From assembly GCF_012910905.1 (NCBI RefSeq), contig NZ_WTVN01000018.1, forward strand, positions 1 to 64,000: a DNA stretch of 64,000 nucleotides. The letters run 5' to 3'. Source of the DNA: Aromatoleum toluvorans (GTDB taxonomy: Bacteria > Pseudomonadota > Gammaproteobacteria > Burkholderiales > Rhodocyclaceae). A program made the translations under genes and the position numbers. The notes under the pieces are model-generated. The model was not told the origin of the DNA, did no database searches, and saw only the letters and a program-made list of their open reading frames with translations. The stretch's first letter is position 1. The number at the start of each line of letters is the position of its first letter. Below, piece by piece: positions 16,113 to 23,646 of this stretch.

Positions 16113-16189
16113 GCGCCCGTAGCTCAGTTGGATAGAGTACCTGGCTACGAACCAGGGGGTCGTGGGTTCGAATCCTGCCGGGCGCGCCA
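16113..16189 (+). tRNA. tRNA-Arg (anticodon ACG), copy 2
   Basis: Identical in sequence to the copy 199 bp upstream, including the encoded CCA. It has its own promoter and terminator. Confidence 0.96.
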
Positions 16190-16198
16190 AGTTTCAAG

Positions 16199-16229
16199 CA
16201 CAAACGCCACCCTCGAGGTGGCGTTTGTG
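16199..16229 (+). terminator. Terminator after the second tRNA-Arg
   Basis: A perfect 13-bp stem (cacaaacgccacc) with loop ctcga, then ttatt. It abuts the stop codon of the convergent glycosyltransferase gene and may work in both directions. Confidence 0.85.
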
Positions 16230-16946
16230 TTATTGGGGTGTGTTATTCGATGGCCCGTGAGGCACTCGATCGAGTTCCGAATGCGCCCTCCCGGCGGCTT
16301 GAGACAAGCCTTGCGCGTCCGGACCGAAGCCGGCGGTTCCCCAAAAATCCGCAGGCAGCCAGCGCAGATCCTTCGCCTCGTCGATATCCCGCACCGGTGG
16401 GCAAGACTGCACGCGCCACCCCAGGCACCCCGCGCGGCACAGCGTCTCGAAGGCAACGCTGTCGGTACTCCAGTGGATGCCGTGAAAGATCAACGGATGG
16501 AAGGCCCGCAGAGCCAGCAGGGCGTAGCCGCCGTCTACCGTGGGTTGCATGAAGGTGTCGTGCGTGTCGAGGGCGCGGGATGCCGACTGCAGTTCGACCG
16601 CACCGAGGGCGGGGCAGTCGGTGCCGATCAGTACGACCCGCTCCCCGCGCGCGAGCGTGCGCTGCGCGGCGCGCGCCATTCGCATCCCGAGGTCGCCGTC
16701 GCCTTGTTCGCTCCATGCCAATCGGGGCGGAAGGCTCATGTGGGCCCAGGCGGGATCGTCCGGACCCGGTGTGACGCACAACTCGACCGGTCCGAGTTCC
16801 GCGGCGAGTGCCGTATTCACGGTGTGATGGAGCATCTGCCGCGCGAGCCGCGCGGCGCCCTCCGCGCCGAGTGCCGGGATCAGGCGGGTCTTGGCAAATC
16901 CCGGGATCGGCGCCTTGGCGATGATCACGATCCGCGTGGCGGTCAT
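16230..16946 (-). CDS. TIGR04282-type arsenosugar-associated glycosyltransferase (DUF2064)
   Basis: A 238-residue GT-A-like nucleotidyl/glycosyltransferase starting MTATRIVIIAKAPIPGFAKT. It has the family features KTRL near the N-terminus, VVLIGTDCPALG and the QPTVDGGYALLAL segment. The family is repeatedly found with arsenosugar genes (ArsM, ArsS, TIGR04283), but its exact reaction is not established. Its ATG overlaps the stop of the preceding TIGR04283 gene by 4 bp, so the two are translationally coupled. The pair has an ECF-type promoter motif upstream, the same motif found before arsS. Confidence 0.85.
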   Translation of the reverse strand: MTATRIVIIAKAPIPGFAKTRLIPALGAEGAARLARQMLHHTVNTALAAELGPVELCVTPGPDDPAWAHMSLPPRLAWSEQGDGDLGMRMARAAQRTLARGERVVLIGTDCPALGAVELQSASRALDTHDTFMQPTVDGGYALLALRAFHPLIFHGIHWSTDSVAFETLCRAGCLGWRVQSCPPVRDIDEAKDLRWLPADFWGTAGFGPDAQGLSQAAGRAHSELDRVPHGPSNNTPQ

Positions 16947-17614
16947 CGGTAGGCCTCGGCGAGCCGGCTCGCGGGGACGCCGCGCCAGTAGTTCCAGCGC
17001 AGGCGCCACATGAGAAAAATGGTGCGCCAGACGCCCCGCGATTCCCAGCGGCGTCCCGAGGTCGTCACCTTGATGCGCAGGCAGGCGGGCCAGGAGCGGG
17101 TGCGCAGGCGGCGCGATAGTTCGAGGTCCTCCATCAGCGGCTGATCCGGGAAGCCGCCGACCGACTCGAAGGCTTCGCGCGTCATGAACATCGCCTGGTC
17201 GCCGGTGGCGATACCGGTGATGCGCGAGCGCCAGTTCATCATACGGGCGACGACGCGGAGCATCCGGGGACGGCCGGCGATGTGCACATCGAAACGCCCC
17301 CACTCGTGCCCCGCGCGAAAACAGGCGTCGATGGCCTGCAGGGCGCCGGCCGGGAGCGCGGTGTCGGCGTGCAGGAAGATCAAGGTGTCGCCGTGCGATG
17401 CCTTCGCGCCGGCCTCCATCTGGCGCGCTCGACCCCGCCGGCCGCGTATTACGCGGAATCCCGCCGCTTCGGCAAGGCTCGCGGTGGCGTCTTCGCTACC
17501 GCCATCGACGAAGAGCACCTCCACCCCTGCGCGCACGAGCGGCGCCAACCGACGGGTCAGATCGGGCAGGTTCGGTGCTTCGTCGAAAACGGGGATGATG
17601 ATCGAGGGACGCAT
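16943..17614 (-). CDS. TIGR04283-type arsenosugar-associated glycosyltransferase (GT2)
   Basis: A 223-residue family 2 glycosyltransferase starting MRPSIIIPVFDEAPNLPDLT. The nucleotide-sugar site includes VLFVDGGSEDATAS and the DXD-like LIFLHADTALPAGA. The GGFPDQPLMEDLELSRRLR acceptor-side motif is typical of TIGR04283. Members co-occur with arsenosugar synthesis genes; transfer of a sugar to a dimethylarsinoyl nucleoside or related acceptor is inferred, not shown. An ECF-type promoter lies 38-67 bp upstream of the start. An in-frame extension upstream to 17716 is not supported, since the GT2 fold begins at the chosen ATG. Confidence 0.87.
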   Translation of the reverse strand: MRPSIIIPVFDEAPNLPDLTRRLAPLVRAGVEVLFVDGGSEDATASLAEAAGFRVIRGRRGRARQMEAGAKASHGDTLIFLHADTALPAGALQAIDACFRAGHEWGRFDVHIAGRPRMLRVVARMMNWRSRITGIATGDQAMFMTREAFESVGGFPDQPLMEDLELSRRLRTRSWPACLRIKVTTSGRRWESRGVWRTIFLMWRLRWNYWRGVPASRLAEAYR

Positions 17615-17651
17615 GTCTTCCTGTTCCACTATCGGGCCACACCATACGTTA

Positions 17652-17681
17652 TTGGTCGGTGCGGTGAGCTGATTCCTTACA
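17652..17681 (-). promoter_or_regulatory. ECF-type promoter motif for the arsenosugar glycosyltransferase pair
   Basis: On the minus strand TGTAAGGA (17681-17674), 16 bp, GACCAA (17657-17652). One of six matching sites in the window. Confidence 0.7.
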
Positions 17682-17837
17682 GCGCGGTTTCCCCCGCGAA
17701 AAATACTTTCGGTCATGTAAACGAGACGCCCGGTGTCGCTCGTGCCCGAGTCCGGCCCTAGAGTGGTGCCGTGTCCACCAACGCCGCGACCGTGGGTCTC
17801 GGGCGCCGGTTCGGACCTTTGCTAACCGGGAGTAGCC

Positions 17838-18095
17838 ATGACAGAGATCACGATGTACAGCGCACAAGGGTGCGGGTATTGCCAGGCGGCCGAACGGCTG
17901 CTCCGTGGCAAGGGTGTCGCACAGTTGAACAAGATCAGGGTGGATGTCGAGGAGGGACGCCTCGAAGAGATGATCGCGCGAAGCGGGCGCCGCACGGTTC
18001 CGCAGATCTTCATCGGATCGCTTCACGTCGGCGGTTTCGACGATCTGGCACGTCTCGACCGGGCCGGGCAGCTCGAGCCCTTGCTGCGAGGCTGA
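17838..18095 (+). CDS. Glutaredoxin (GrxC-like)
   Basis: An 85-residue glutaredoxin with thioredoxin fold. The active site is CGYC (in SAQGCGYCQAAERLL) rather than the common CPYC. The TVPQIFIGSLHVGG segment with cis-proline and glutathione-binding residues follows, then DDLARLDRAGQLEPLL. It would reduce disulfides or glutathione adducts in the cytoplasm. A gggagt site precedes the ATG. It stands between the arsenosugar transferases (divergent) and the VTT-flavoprotein unit (convergent). Confidence 0.92.
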   Translation: MTEITMYSAQGCGYCQAAERLLRGKGVAQLNKIRVDVEEGRLEEMIARSGRRTVPQIFIGSLHVGGFDDLARLDRAGQLEPLLRG

Positions 18096-18131
18096 AGGCG
18101 AAAAGCGCGACGATTCGTCGTGCCAGCCGGT

Positions 18132-18260
18132 CTACTTGGGGCGATTCCGGTCGAAGAAGACATACTTGATGGCCGCAATCGCCACGAGCACCAGCACCAG
18201 GATCACCAGCCAGCCCAACAGGCCCATGCCGATCATCATGTTTCCCATGCCGTTCATCAT
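18132..18260 (-). CDS. 42-residue single-span membrane protein
   Basis: A tiny protein: a methionine-glycine-rich N-terminus (MMNGMGNMMIGMGLLG), one hydrophobic helix, and a basic end KYVFFDRNRPK. A good ribosome-binding site (ggagga, 8 nt spacing) precedes the start codon. The ATG overlaps the end of the VTT-flavoprotein gene, pointing to coupled translation. The methionine-rich head could bind Cu(I) or Ag(I), but this is speculation. No recognised family. Confidence 0.6.
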   Translation of the reverse strand: MMNGMGNMMIGMGLLGWLVILVLVLVAIAAIKYVFFDRNRPK

Positions 18261-20479
18261 GTCCTTGGTCCTCCGTCGAGGTGGCCTGCGCGGATAGGTG
18301 CCGCCGGAAGCCGCTCGGGCGGCGCAAGCGGCGGGCGGCCACGCCGCCAGTCGTGAAAGCGCCCGACCCATGCTAGCAGGGTCTGTGGCGCATGGGCACG
18401 TTTCCACTCTCCGGCTGCGTACTTGTTGGCCTCGGCGAGCGTCGGGTAGATGTGGATTGTGCCGAGGATCTTGTTGAGCCCCAGGCCGTGGCGCATCGCG
18501 ACGACGTATTCGGCGATCAGGTCGCCGGCGTGCTCGCCGACGATCGTGACACCGAGGATCCTGTCCTTGCCCGGCGCCGTGAGCACCTTGACGAAACCGT
18601 GGGCTTCGCCGTCGGCGATCGCGCGGTCGAGCTCTTCGAGGGCGAAGCGCGTGACCTCGAAGGGAATCTTGCGCTCGCGCGCCTCCTGCTCGTTGAGGCC
18701 GACGCGGGCGACCTCGGGATCGACGAAGGTCGACCACGGCACCACGGAGTAGTCGGCGCGGAATTTCCCGAACGGCGCGAACAAGGCGTTCACCGACGCG
18801 TACCAGGCCTGGTGGGCGGCCGTATGCGTGAATTGATACGGGCCGGCAACGTCGCCCGCGGCGTAGATGTTCGGGTAGCTGGTCTGCAGGAACTCGTTGA
18901 CCGTGACGGTATCCCCGGTCGGGATGCCGAGCGCCTCGAGCCCGTAGCCCTTCAGGTTTGCGGTGCGGCCGACCGCGACGAGCAGCACGTCGAAGGGGAT
19001 GCGGACTTCCTGGCCGTCGTGTTCGGTGATGAGCAGCTTCGCGCCGTCTTCGACGACGAAACGCGCCATCTTGTGCCGGGTGCGCAGGTCTATTCCTTCC
19101 GCGCGGAAGCGCTGCATGACGAGTTCGGACACCTCGGCGTCTTCGCGCGGCATCACGCGCTCGCCGCGCAGGACCATCGTCACGTGCGCACCGAGGCGGG
19201 CGAAGGTCTGCGTCAGTTCGGCACCGATCGGCCCGCCGCCGAGCACGAGGAGCCGCCGCGGCAGCTCGCGCAGGCTCCAGATCGTGTCCGAGGTGTAGTA
19301 GCCGACGTCCTCGATGCCGGGGATCGGCGGCACCGCGGGGCGCGCGCCGGTCGCGATGATGATGCTGCGGGTGGTGAGCCGCTGGTGCCCGCCGTCATTG
19401 CGCGCGATCTCGATTTCCCACGGCGAGACGATCTTCGCGCGGCCTTCGATGACGTCGACGCCGAGCCCGCGGTAGCGCTCGACCGAATCGTGCGGCTCGA
19501 CGGTCCTGATGATCGCCTGCACGCGTTCCATCACGTCCGCGAAGTCGAAATCCGCTCGCGCTTCGCGAATGCCGAACTCCTTCGCGCGCCGGATGTGCGA
19601 AAGGAGCTTCGCCGAGCGGATCAGCGCCTTCGACGGCACGCAGCCGGTATTGAGGCAGTCGCCGCCCATCTTGTGCTTCTCGATCAAGGTGACTTTCGCC
19701 TTCACCGCTGCGGCGATGTAGCTGCTGACGAGCCCCGCCGCGCCGGCGCCGATCACGACGAGATTGCGGTCGTAGTGCTTGGGACGCTTCCAGCCGGCGT
19801 AGACCTTGCGCGCCCTGGCCGCGTCGACGAGTTTCCGGGCGATCAGCGGGAACACGCCCAGCAGCGCGAAGGAGGCGAGCAGGCCCGGCGACAGGATGCC
19901 GGCAAGCGAGTCGATCTGAGCGAGGCGGGTGCCGGCGTTCACGTAGACAAGGGTGCCGGCGAGCATGCCGAGCTGGCTCACCCAGTAGAAGGTCCGGGTG
20001 CGGATCTGCGTCAGGCCCATCACCAGATTGATGACGAAGAAGGGGAAGGCGGGCACGAGGCGCAGCGTGAAGAGATAGAAGCCACCGTCCTTCTTTACCC
20101 CGGCGTTGATCGGCGCAAGCCGGTCGCCGAAGCGCGACTGCACGAACTCGCGCAGCACGAAGCGTGAGGCGAGGAAGGCGAGGGTGGCGCCGATCGTCGA
20201 GGCGAACGAGACGATCAGCGTGCCCCACCACAGCCCGAAGATGGCGCCGGCGACGAGCGTCATGGCCGCGGCGCCGGGCAGCGACAGGCCGGTGACGGCG
20301 ACGTAAAGGGTAAAGAAACCGAGGGCTGCCGCCACTGGCCGCGCGTCGCGCCAGGCTTCGATCGCGGCCTGCTGGCGCCTGAAGAAATCGAGGTCGAGGT
20401 AGCGGTCGAGATCGAACAGGAAGAACAGCGCGATCGCGAGGACGAGGGTGGTGGCGAGCACGAGTCGGCCGGCTTTCAT
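18257..20479 (-). CDS. Fusion of a VTT (DedA-like) membrane domain to a mercuric-reductase-like flavoprotein
   Basis: A 740-residue protein. Residues 1 to about 230 form a VTT/TVP38-type membrane domain with several helices (GFFTLYVAVTGLSLPGAAAM, GGFYLFTLRLVPAFPFFVIN). From about 240 a class I pyridine nucleotide-disulfide oxidoreductase follows: FAD site NLVVIGAGAAGLVSSYIAAA, redox disulfide GGDCLNTGCVPSK near residues 271-283, NAD(P) site LLVLGGGPIGAEL, and a dimerisation domain. The disulfide is intact; the C-terminal CC pair of MerA is absent. The substrate is unknown. Such fusions exist in other bacteria. It lies in an apparent operon behind the DUF302 gene and ahead of the 42-residue protein. 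Confidence 0.85.
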   Translation of the reverse strand: MKAGRLVLATTLVLAIALFFLFDLDRYLDLDFFRRQQAAIEAWRDARPVAAALGFFTLYVAVTGLSLPGAAAMTLVAGAIFGLWWGTLIVSFASTIGATLAFLASRFVLREFVQSRFGDRLAPINAGVKKDGGFYLFTLRLVPAFPFFVINLVMGLTQIRTRTFYWVSQLGMLAGTLVYVNAGTRLAQIDSLAGILSPGLLASFALLGVFPLIARKLVDAARARKVYAGWKRPKHYDRNLVVIGAGAAGLVSSYIAAAVKAKVTLIEKHKMGGDCLNTGCVPSKALIRSAKLLSHIRRAKEFGIREARADFDFADVMERVQAIIRTVEPHDSVERYRGLGVDVIEGRAKIVSPWEIEIARNDGGHQRLTTRSIIIATGARPAVPPIPGIEDVGYYTSDTIWSLRELPRRLLVLGGGPIGAELTQTFARLGAHVTMVLRGERVMPREDAEVSELVMQRFRAEGIDLRTRHKMARFVVEDGAKLLITEHDGQEVRIPFDVLLVAVGRTANLKGYGLEALGIPTGDTVTVNEFLQTSYPNIYAAGDVAGPYQFTHTAAHQAWYASVNALFAPFGKFRADYSVVPWSTFVDPEVARVGLNEQEARERKIPFEVTRFALEELDRAIADGEAHGFVKVLTAPGKDRILGVTIVGEHAGDLIAEYVVAMRHGLGLNKILGTIHIYPTLAEANKYAAGEWKRAHAPQTLLAWVGRFHDWRRGRPPLAPPERLPAAPIRAGHLDGGPRT

Positions 20480-20542
20480 TGCGAAGCTCCTGTCATTACA
20501 GACCGAATCGCGGCGTCGCGGCCGGGTCTCGGCGAGGCGAGT

Positions 20543-21016
20543 TCACCGACTGGCGTCACGGCCGATGGCTTCAAAAATCGGGTCGAGCTCACGCGCCAGT
20601 TCGTCGAGCCTGGGGCTGCCATAAGGGCCGAACACGCTGCCCGGCGTACGCCACGACAGCGTCGCCGTGCCGTCGGCGTTCTCGGTCACGTAGTAGCGCA
20701 GCGGCGCCTCGACGCCGGCCGGCACGCTCGCCTGGAGCATGCGTACCGCGTAGTCGTTGCGGAACACCATCACCACCGCGTTGCCCGGGATCTTCACGCC
20801 GCGCGCGGCGGCGCCGCGGCTCGCGCTCGCGACGGCGACGACTGCGAGGCCGTGCCTGTCGACCGCGCTCTGAAGTCGATCGAGCAGTTCCGGAAAGGGA
20901 TATGCGCTTGCAATCGTGCGCAAGCCGTCGGGCGGGGCGGCGTGGGCGACGGCGGACAGGACGGCCAGGGTGGCGAGCATCGGCGCGATCGCGTGGCGCA
21001 GGCTGATCTTCTGCAT
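20543..21016 (-). CDS. Periplasmic DUF302-domain protein
   Basis: A 157-residue protein with a signal peptide (MQKISLRHAIAPMLATLAVL, cleaved after the AHA near residue 26) and a DUF302 domain. The domain shows PFPELLDRLQSAVDRHGLAV and PGNAVVMVFRNDYAVRMLQA. The function of DUF302 is unknown. An ECF-type promoter motif lies 98-127 bp upstream. The VTT-flavoprotein gene follows after 63 bp in the same direction, so the two are probably co-transcribed. The in-frame open region upstream of the chosen ATG is antisense to other features and lacks a signal. Confidence 0.8.
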   Translation of the reverse strand: MQKISLRHAIAPMLATLAVLSAVAHAAPPDGLRTIASAYPFPELLDRLQSAVDRHGLAVVAVASASRGAAARGVKIPGNAVVMVFRNDYAVRMLQASVPAGVEAPLRYYVTENADGTATLSWRTPGSVFGPYGSPRLDELARELDPIFEAIGRDASR

Positions 21017-21113
21017 GGGATCTCCCGAAAACGGAAAGGCGGAACCGCGCCCGGTGCGTCCGGTTCCGCCCGTTGGGGGCAGGTTGTCGGGGCTGGGCGG
21101 GCGCGCATGAGAC

Positions 21114-21143
21114 TTAGTCGCGCGGGGACCGCCGGTCCTTACA
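21114..21143 (-). promoter_or_regulatory. ECF-type promoter motif for DUF302 and the VTT-flavoprotein unit
   Basis: On the minus strand TGTAAGGA (21143-21136), 16 bp, GACTAA (21119-21114). The upstream hexamer overlaps the last codons of the preceding haloacid dehalogenase gene. Confidence 0.72.
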
Positions 21144-21858
21144 GATCCGATCGGTTCGTCGCGGCCAGCCGCGCGAGGCCGAGACACTCGGGCAGGACGG
21201 ATAGGTCGTCGATCTCGCCGTCCGGCGTCGCCGGGATGCGCTCCGGTTCCTGGCCGAAGCGGTTGCACCACAGCACACGGAAGCCGAAAGCCTTCGCCGA
21301 GAACGCGTCCCAGCCGTTCGACGACAGGAAGCAGATTTCTCCTGGCGCGGTGTCGAGCCGCGTGGAGGCGAGGCGATACACCGATGGATGCGGCTTGAAC
21401 ACGCGAACCTCCTCGACCGACAACACGGCGTCGAAGAGCGCCTCGAGGCCGTTGTTGCGCACCACCGCCCACAGCATCGGCAGCGATCCATTGGAGAGGA
21501 TCGCCAGTTTCATTCCCGCCGCTTTCAGCTCCTGCAGCGCCTGCGGCACTTCCGGGTAGCATTGAAGGCGCAGGTACAAGTCCATCAGCCGCTCGTGCAG
21601 GCCGGGCCGGTTCAGGCGCAGGGTGGCGAGCGCGAAATCGAGCGCGTCGCCGGTCACCTGCCAGAAATCGGCGTAATGCTGGCCGAGTCCGCGCAGCCAC
21701 GTGTACTGCAGTTGCTTGTGGCGCCAGAGCTCGGACAGGCGCTGCCAGTCGTCGCCGAGCTCGTCGCGTGCGCCTTGCGCCGCGCTGTTGAAGTCGAACA
21801 GGGTGCCGTAGGCGTCGAAGACGCACGCCTCGATGCCGGTCAGTCGTGTGGGTTGCAT
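21139..21858 (-). CDS. HAD-superfamily hydrolase, haloacid dehalogenase type II
   Basis: A 239-residue HAD enzyme with the nucleophile motif VFDAYGTLFDFNSAA near residues 13-27, motif II LAILSNGSLPML, a VFKPHPSVYRLA lysine motif and an acidic SSNGWDAFSAKAFG segment. These match L-2-haloacid dehalogenases, which hydrolyse C2-halogenated acids; the true substrate may differ. It is the last gene of a same-direction run with the TetR regulator and two AhpD-like proteins (gaps 55-91 bp). Its 3-prime end carries the ECF promoter of the next unit. Confidence 0.87.
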   Translation of the reverse strand: MQPTRLTGIEACVFDAYGTLFDFNSAAQGARDELGDDWQRLSELWRHKQLQYTWLRGLGQHYADFWQVTGDALDFALATLRLNRPGLHERLMDLYLRLQCYPEVPQALQELKAAGMKLAILSNGSLPMLWAVVRNNGLEALFDAVLSVEEVRVFKPHPSVYRLASTRLDTAPGEICFLSSNGWDAFSAKAFGFRVLWCNRFGQEPERIPATPDGEIDDLSVLPECLGLARLAATNRSDL

Positions 21859-21916
21859 GGGTCACCTCCTGGAAACGTGCCCGTCGGTTCGGGTTCTGGT
21901 TATCGCGAACGGGGAG

Positions 21917-22306
21917 TCAGCGAGCGAAGTCGTTATCGACCTGCAGCCCTTCGAGCATCTTGTTGAAGCCGCTGAAGAGGTCGACCACGGCCATCAGCTC
22001 CACGAGTTCTCCGTCCGTGCTCCCCATCGCACGCAGCGCTCCGGTGTGGGCCTGTACGCAGTAGTCGCATCCATTGGTCGCCGATACGGCGACGGCGATC
22101 ATCTCCTTGGTCTTGCGGTCGAGCAGGCCGGGGCCCATGATCGCCTTCACTCGCTGCCAGCTGGCCTGCAGGTAGGCCGGGTTGTGCGCCATGACCTTGA
22201 AGAGGTTGGGCACGGCGGGCATGCCGAAAGTCTTGCGAATGTCCTCGTAAACTTCCCGCACGACGCCGACGGCGTCGTTCTCGCTGACGTAAGCCACGGT
22301 TGCCAT
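21917..22306 (-). CDS. AhpD-like carboxymuconolactone decarboxylase family protein
   Basis: A 129-residue all-helical protein with the AhpD-type site NGCDYCVQAHTGA (CxxC followed by His). Such proteins act as alkylhydroperoxidases or disulfide-exchange partners. The start MATVAYVSENDAVGVV is preceded by a purine-rich site; an upstream in-frame extension is not supported. It lies between a second AhpD-like gene and the haloacid dehalogenase gene, downstream of the TetR gene. Confidence 0.87.
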   Translation of the reverse strand: MATVAYVSENDAVGVVREVYEDIRKTFGMPAVPNLFKVMAHNPAYLQASWQRVKAIMGPGLLDRKTKEMIAVAVSATNGCDYCVQAHTGALRAMGSTDGELVELMAVVDLFSGFNKMLEGLQVDNDFAR

Positions 22307-22397
22307 TTCTTTTTTCCTTGGTGTCGATGTTCGAGGGCGGAGCCGCCGGAGCGGCGACGATGGCGGCTGCCGGCGGATGTCTTGCGCGAATTTCCGG

Positions 22398-22973
22398 TCA
22401 GCGCGGATCGGTCCAGCGGCGTTCGGCGAACTTCGCGTCGAGTTGGGTGTGGAACAGGTGGTTCGAGTAGTTGCTGAGCGTCTTGACGGCGATCGCGAGG
22501 ACGATCTCCAGGATCTGGCGCTCCGTGTAGCCCGCGGCCAGGAAGGCATCCACGTCCTTGCGCCGGGGCAGGCCGCGGCTTGCGACCATCGTGCGCGTGA
22601 ATTCGGCGAGCGCTCGAAGCCTTGCGTCCGGAATCGGGCGGCCGTCGCGGATCGCGTCGGTCACCTCGACCGGCACGCCGGAGAATTTGTCGGCGATGAG
22701 GCTGTGCGCACCGACGCAGTATTCGCACCCGTTCTCGCGCGAGATGGCGAGGAAGACGACCTCCTGTTCGGCCGGCGTGAAGCCGGAATCCTGGCGGAAG
22801 GCGGCATAGCCGTCGAGATAGGTGTTGAGCACGCCCGGCGAATGCACCATGTTGGCGTACATGTTGGGGATGAAGCCCACCTGCTTGAGCGCCTTGTCCA
22901 GCACTGCCTTCGCGCTGCCTTCGGCGGTTTCGGGTGATTGGGGGGGCAGGGTCAGTTTGTATTCGGCCAGCAT
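22398..22973 (-). CDS. AhpD-like peroxidase-related protein under TetR control
   Basis: A 191-residue carboxymuconolactone decarboxylase family member with ENGCEYCVGAHSLIADK (CxxC-x3-His), typical of peroxidase-related AhpD proteins. The chosen start MLAEYKLTLPPQSP has an excellent ribosome-binding site (ggaaggaga); the in-frame ATG 39 bp upstream lies inside the operator and is rejected. A palindromic operator sits 23-38 bp before the start, between this gene and tetR. The protein probably responds to peroxide or electrophile stress sensed by the TetR factor. Confidence 0.88.
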   Translation of the reverse strand: MLAEYKLTLPPQSPETAEGSAKAVLDKALKQVGFIPNMYANMVHSPGVLNTYLDGYAAFRQDSGFTPAEQEVVFLAISRENGCEYCVGAHSLIADKFSGVPVEVTDAIRDGRPIPDARLRALAEFTRTMVASRGLPRRKDVDAFLAAGYTERQILEIVLAIAVKTLSNYSNHLFHTQLDAKFAERRWTDPR

Positions 22974-22995
22974 TACGCTCTCCTTCCGGGTTAAA

Positions 22996-23011
22996 TGGAC
23001 CAAGCGGTCCA
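22996..23011. promoter_or_regulatory. TetR-type operator 1
   Basis: A perfect inverted repeat, TGGACC-AAGC-GGTCCA, in the 55-bp gap between tetR and the AhpD-like gene. A close variant stands before tetR itself. Confidence 0.7.
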
Positions 23012-23028
23012 AAAATGGCGCAAAAAAA

Positions 23029-23616
23029 TCAACGCAGGGCGCTCATCGCGACCTCGACGACTTTTTCGAGCTCGTCGGCGGGAAGTCCCGCCTTGACCAT
23101 CGTGCGCAGCCCCGCCATCGTCGTCAGCAGGTAGCGCGCGAGCACCGCGGCATCGGCGTTGCGCGGGATCTCGCCGTGTTCCTGGGCCATCTCGATAGCC
23201 GTCCGGAACATGGCGGCGAAGTCCCGTGCGGCATCCTCGACGCACGCGGCGACGGCCGCGTCGCGTCCCGCGAACTCGGTCGCCGTGTTCATGATGAGGC
23301 AGCCGCGCCGCGGCCCCGGCTCGCGGGCTTCGCGCGCATTCGTAAGGAGCATCTCGCGCACGAAGGCCAGCGGAGACGCCGCCGAATGCAGCATTTCGCC
23401 CATGCGTTCGACATGCCGGCGGCGAAAACGCACGAGGCAGGCCTCGAACAACTGCTGCTTGCTGCCGAACGCGTTGTAGAAGCTGCTTTTCGACAGCCCC
23501 ATTGCCGCGAGCAGATCGGACAGGGAGGTTGCCTCGAAGCCCCGCAGCCAGAACACCCCCATCGCGGCATCGATGGCGAGCTGGGGGTCGAATTCGAGGG
23601 GGCGGCCGGTTTGCAT
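23029..23616 (-). CDS. TetR/AcrR-family transcription regulator
   Basis: A 195-residue repressor starting MQTGRPLEFDPQLAIDAAMG. The N-terminal helix-turn-helix reads TSLSDLLAAMGLSKSSFYNA. The C-terminal ligand domain has a cysteine in RRGCLIMNTATEFAGRD, a pattern seen in TetR members that sense electrophiles or peroxides. Two matching palindromes flank the gene, so autorepression and control of the downstream AhpD-like gene are likely. An ATG 27 bp upstream would place part of operator 2 inside the coding region and is less likely. Confidence 0.9.
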   Translation of the reverse strand: MQTGRPLEFDPQLAIDAAMGVFWLRGFEATSLSDLLAAMGLSKSSFYNAFGSKQQLFEACLVRFRRRHVERMGEMLHSAASPLAFVREMLLTNAREAREPGPRRGCLIMNTATEFAGRDAAVAACVEDAARDFAAMFRTAIEMAQEHGEIPRNADAAVLARYLLTTMAGLRTMVKAGLPADELEKVVEVAMSALR

Positions 23617-23626
23617 GAGTGTATTC

Positions 23627-23642
23627 TGTACCGAGCAGTCCA
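23627..23642. promoter_or_regulatory. TetR-type operator 2
   Basis: TGTACC-GAGC-AGTCCA lies 11-26 bp upstream of the tetR start. It has the same 6-4-6 layout as operator 1 and matches it at 13 of 16 positions. Confidence 0.6.
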
Positions 23643-23646
23643 TTTG

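Noticed and set aside
15946..16203. Minus-strand frame encoding GAPGRIRTHDPLVRSQVLYP
   Set aside because: This is the antisense translation of the two tRNA-Arg genes, a well-known false protein in databases.
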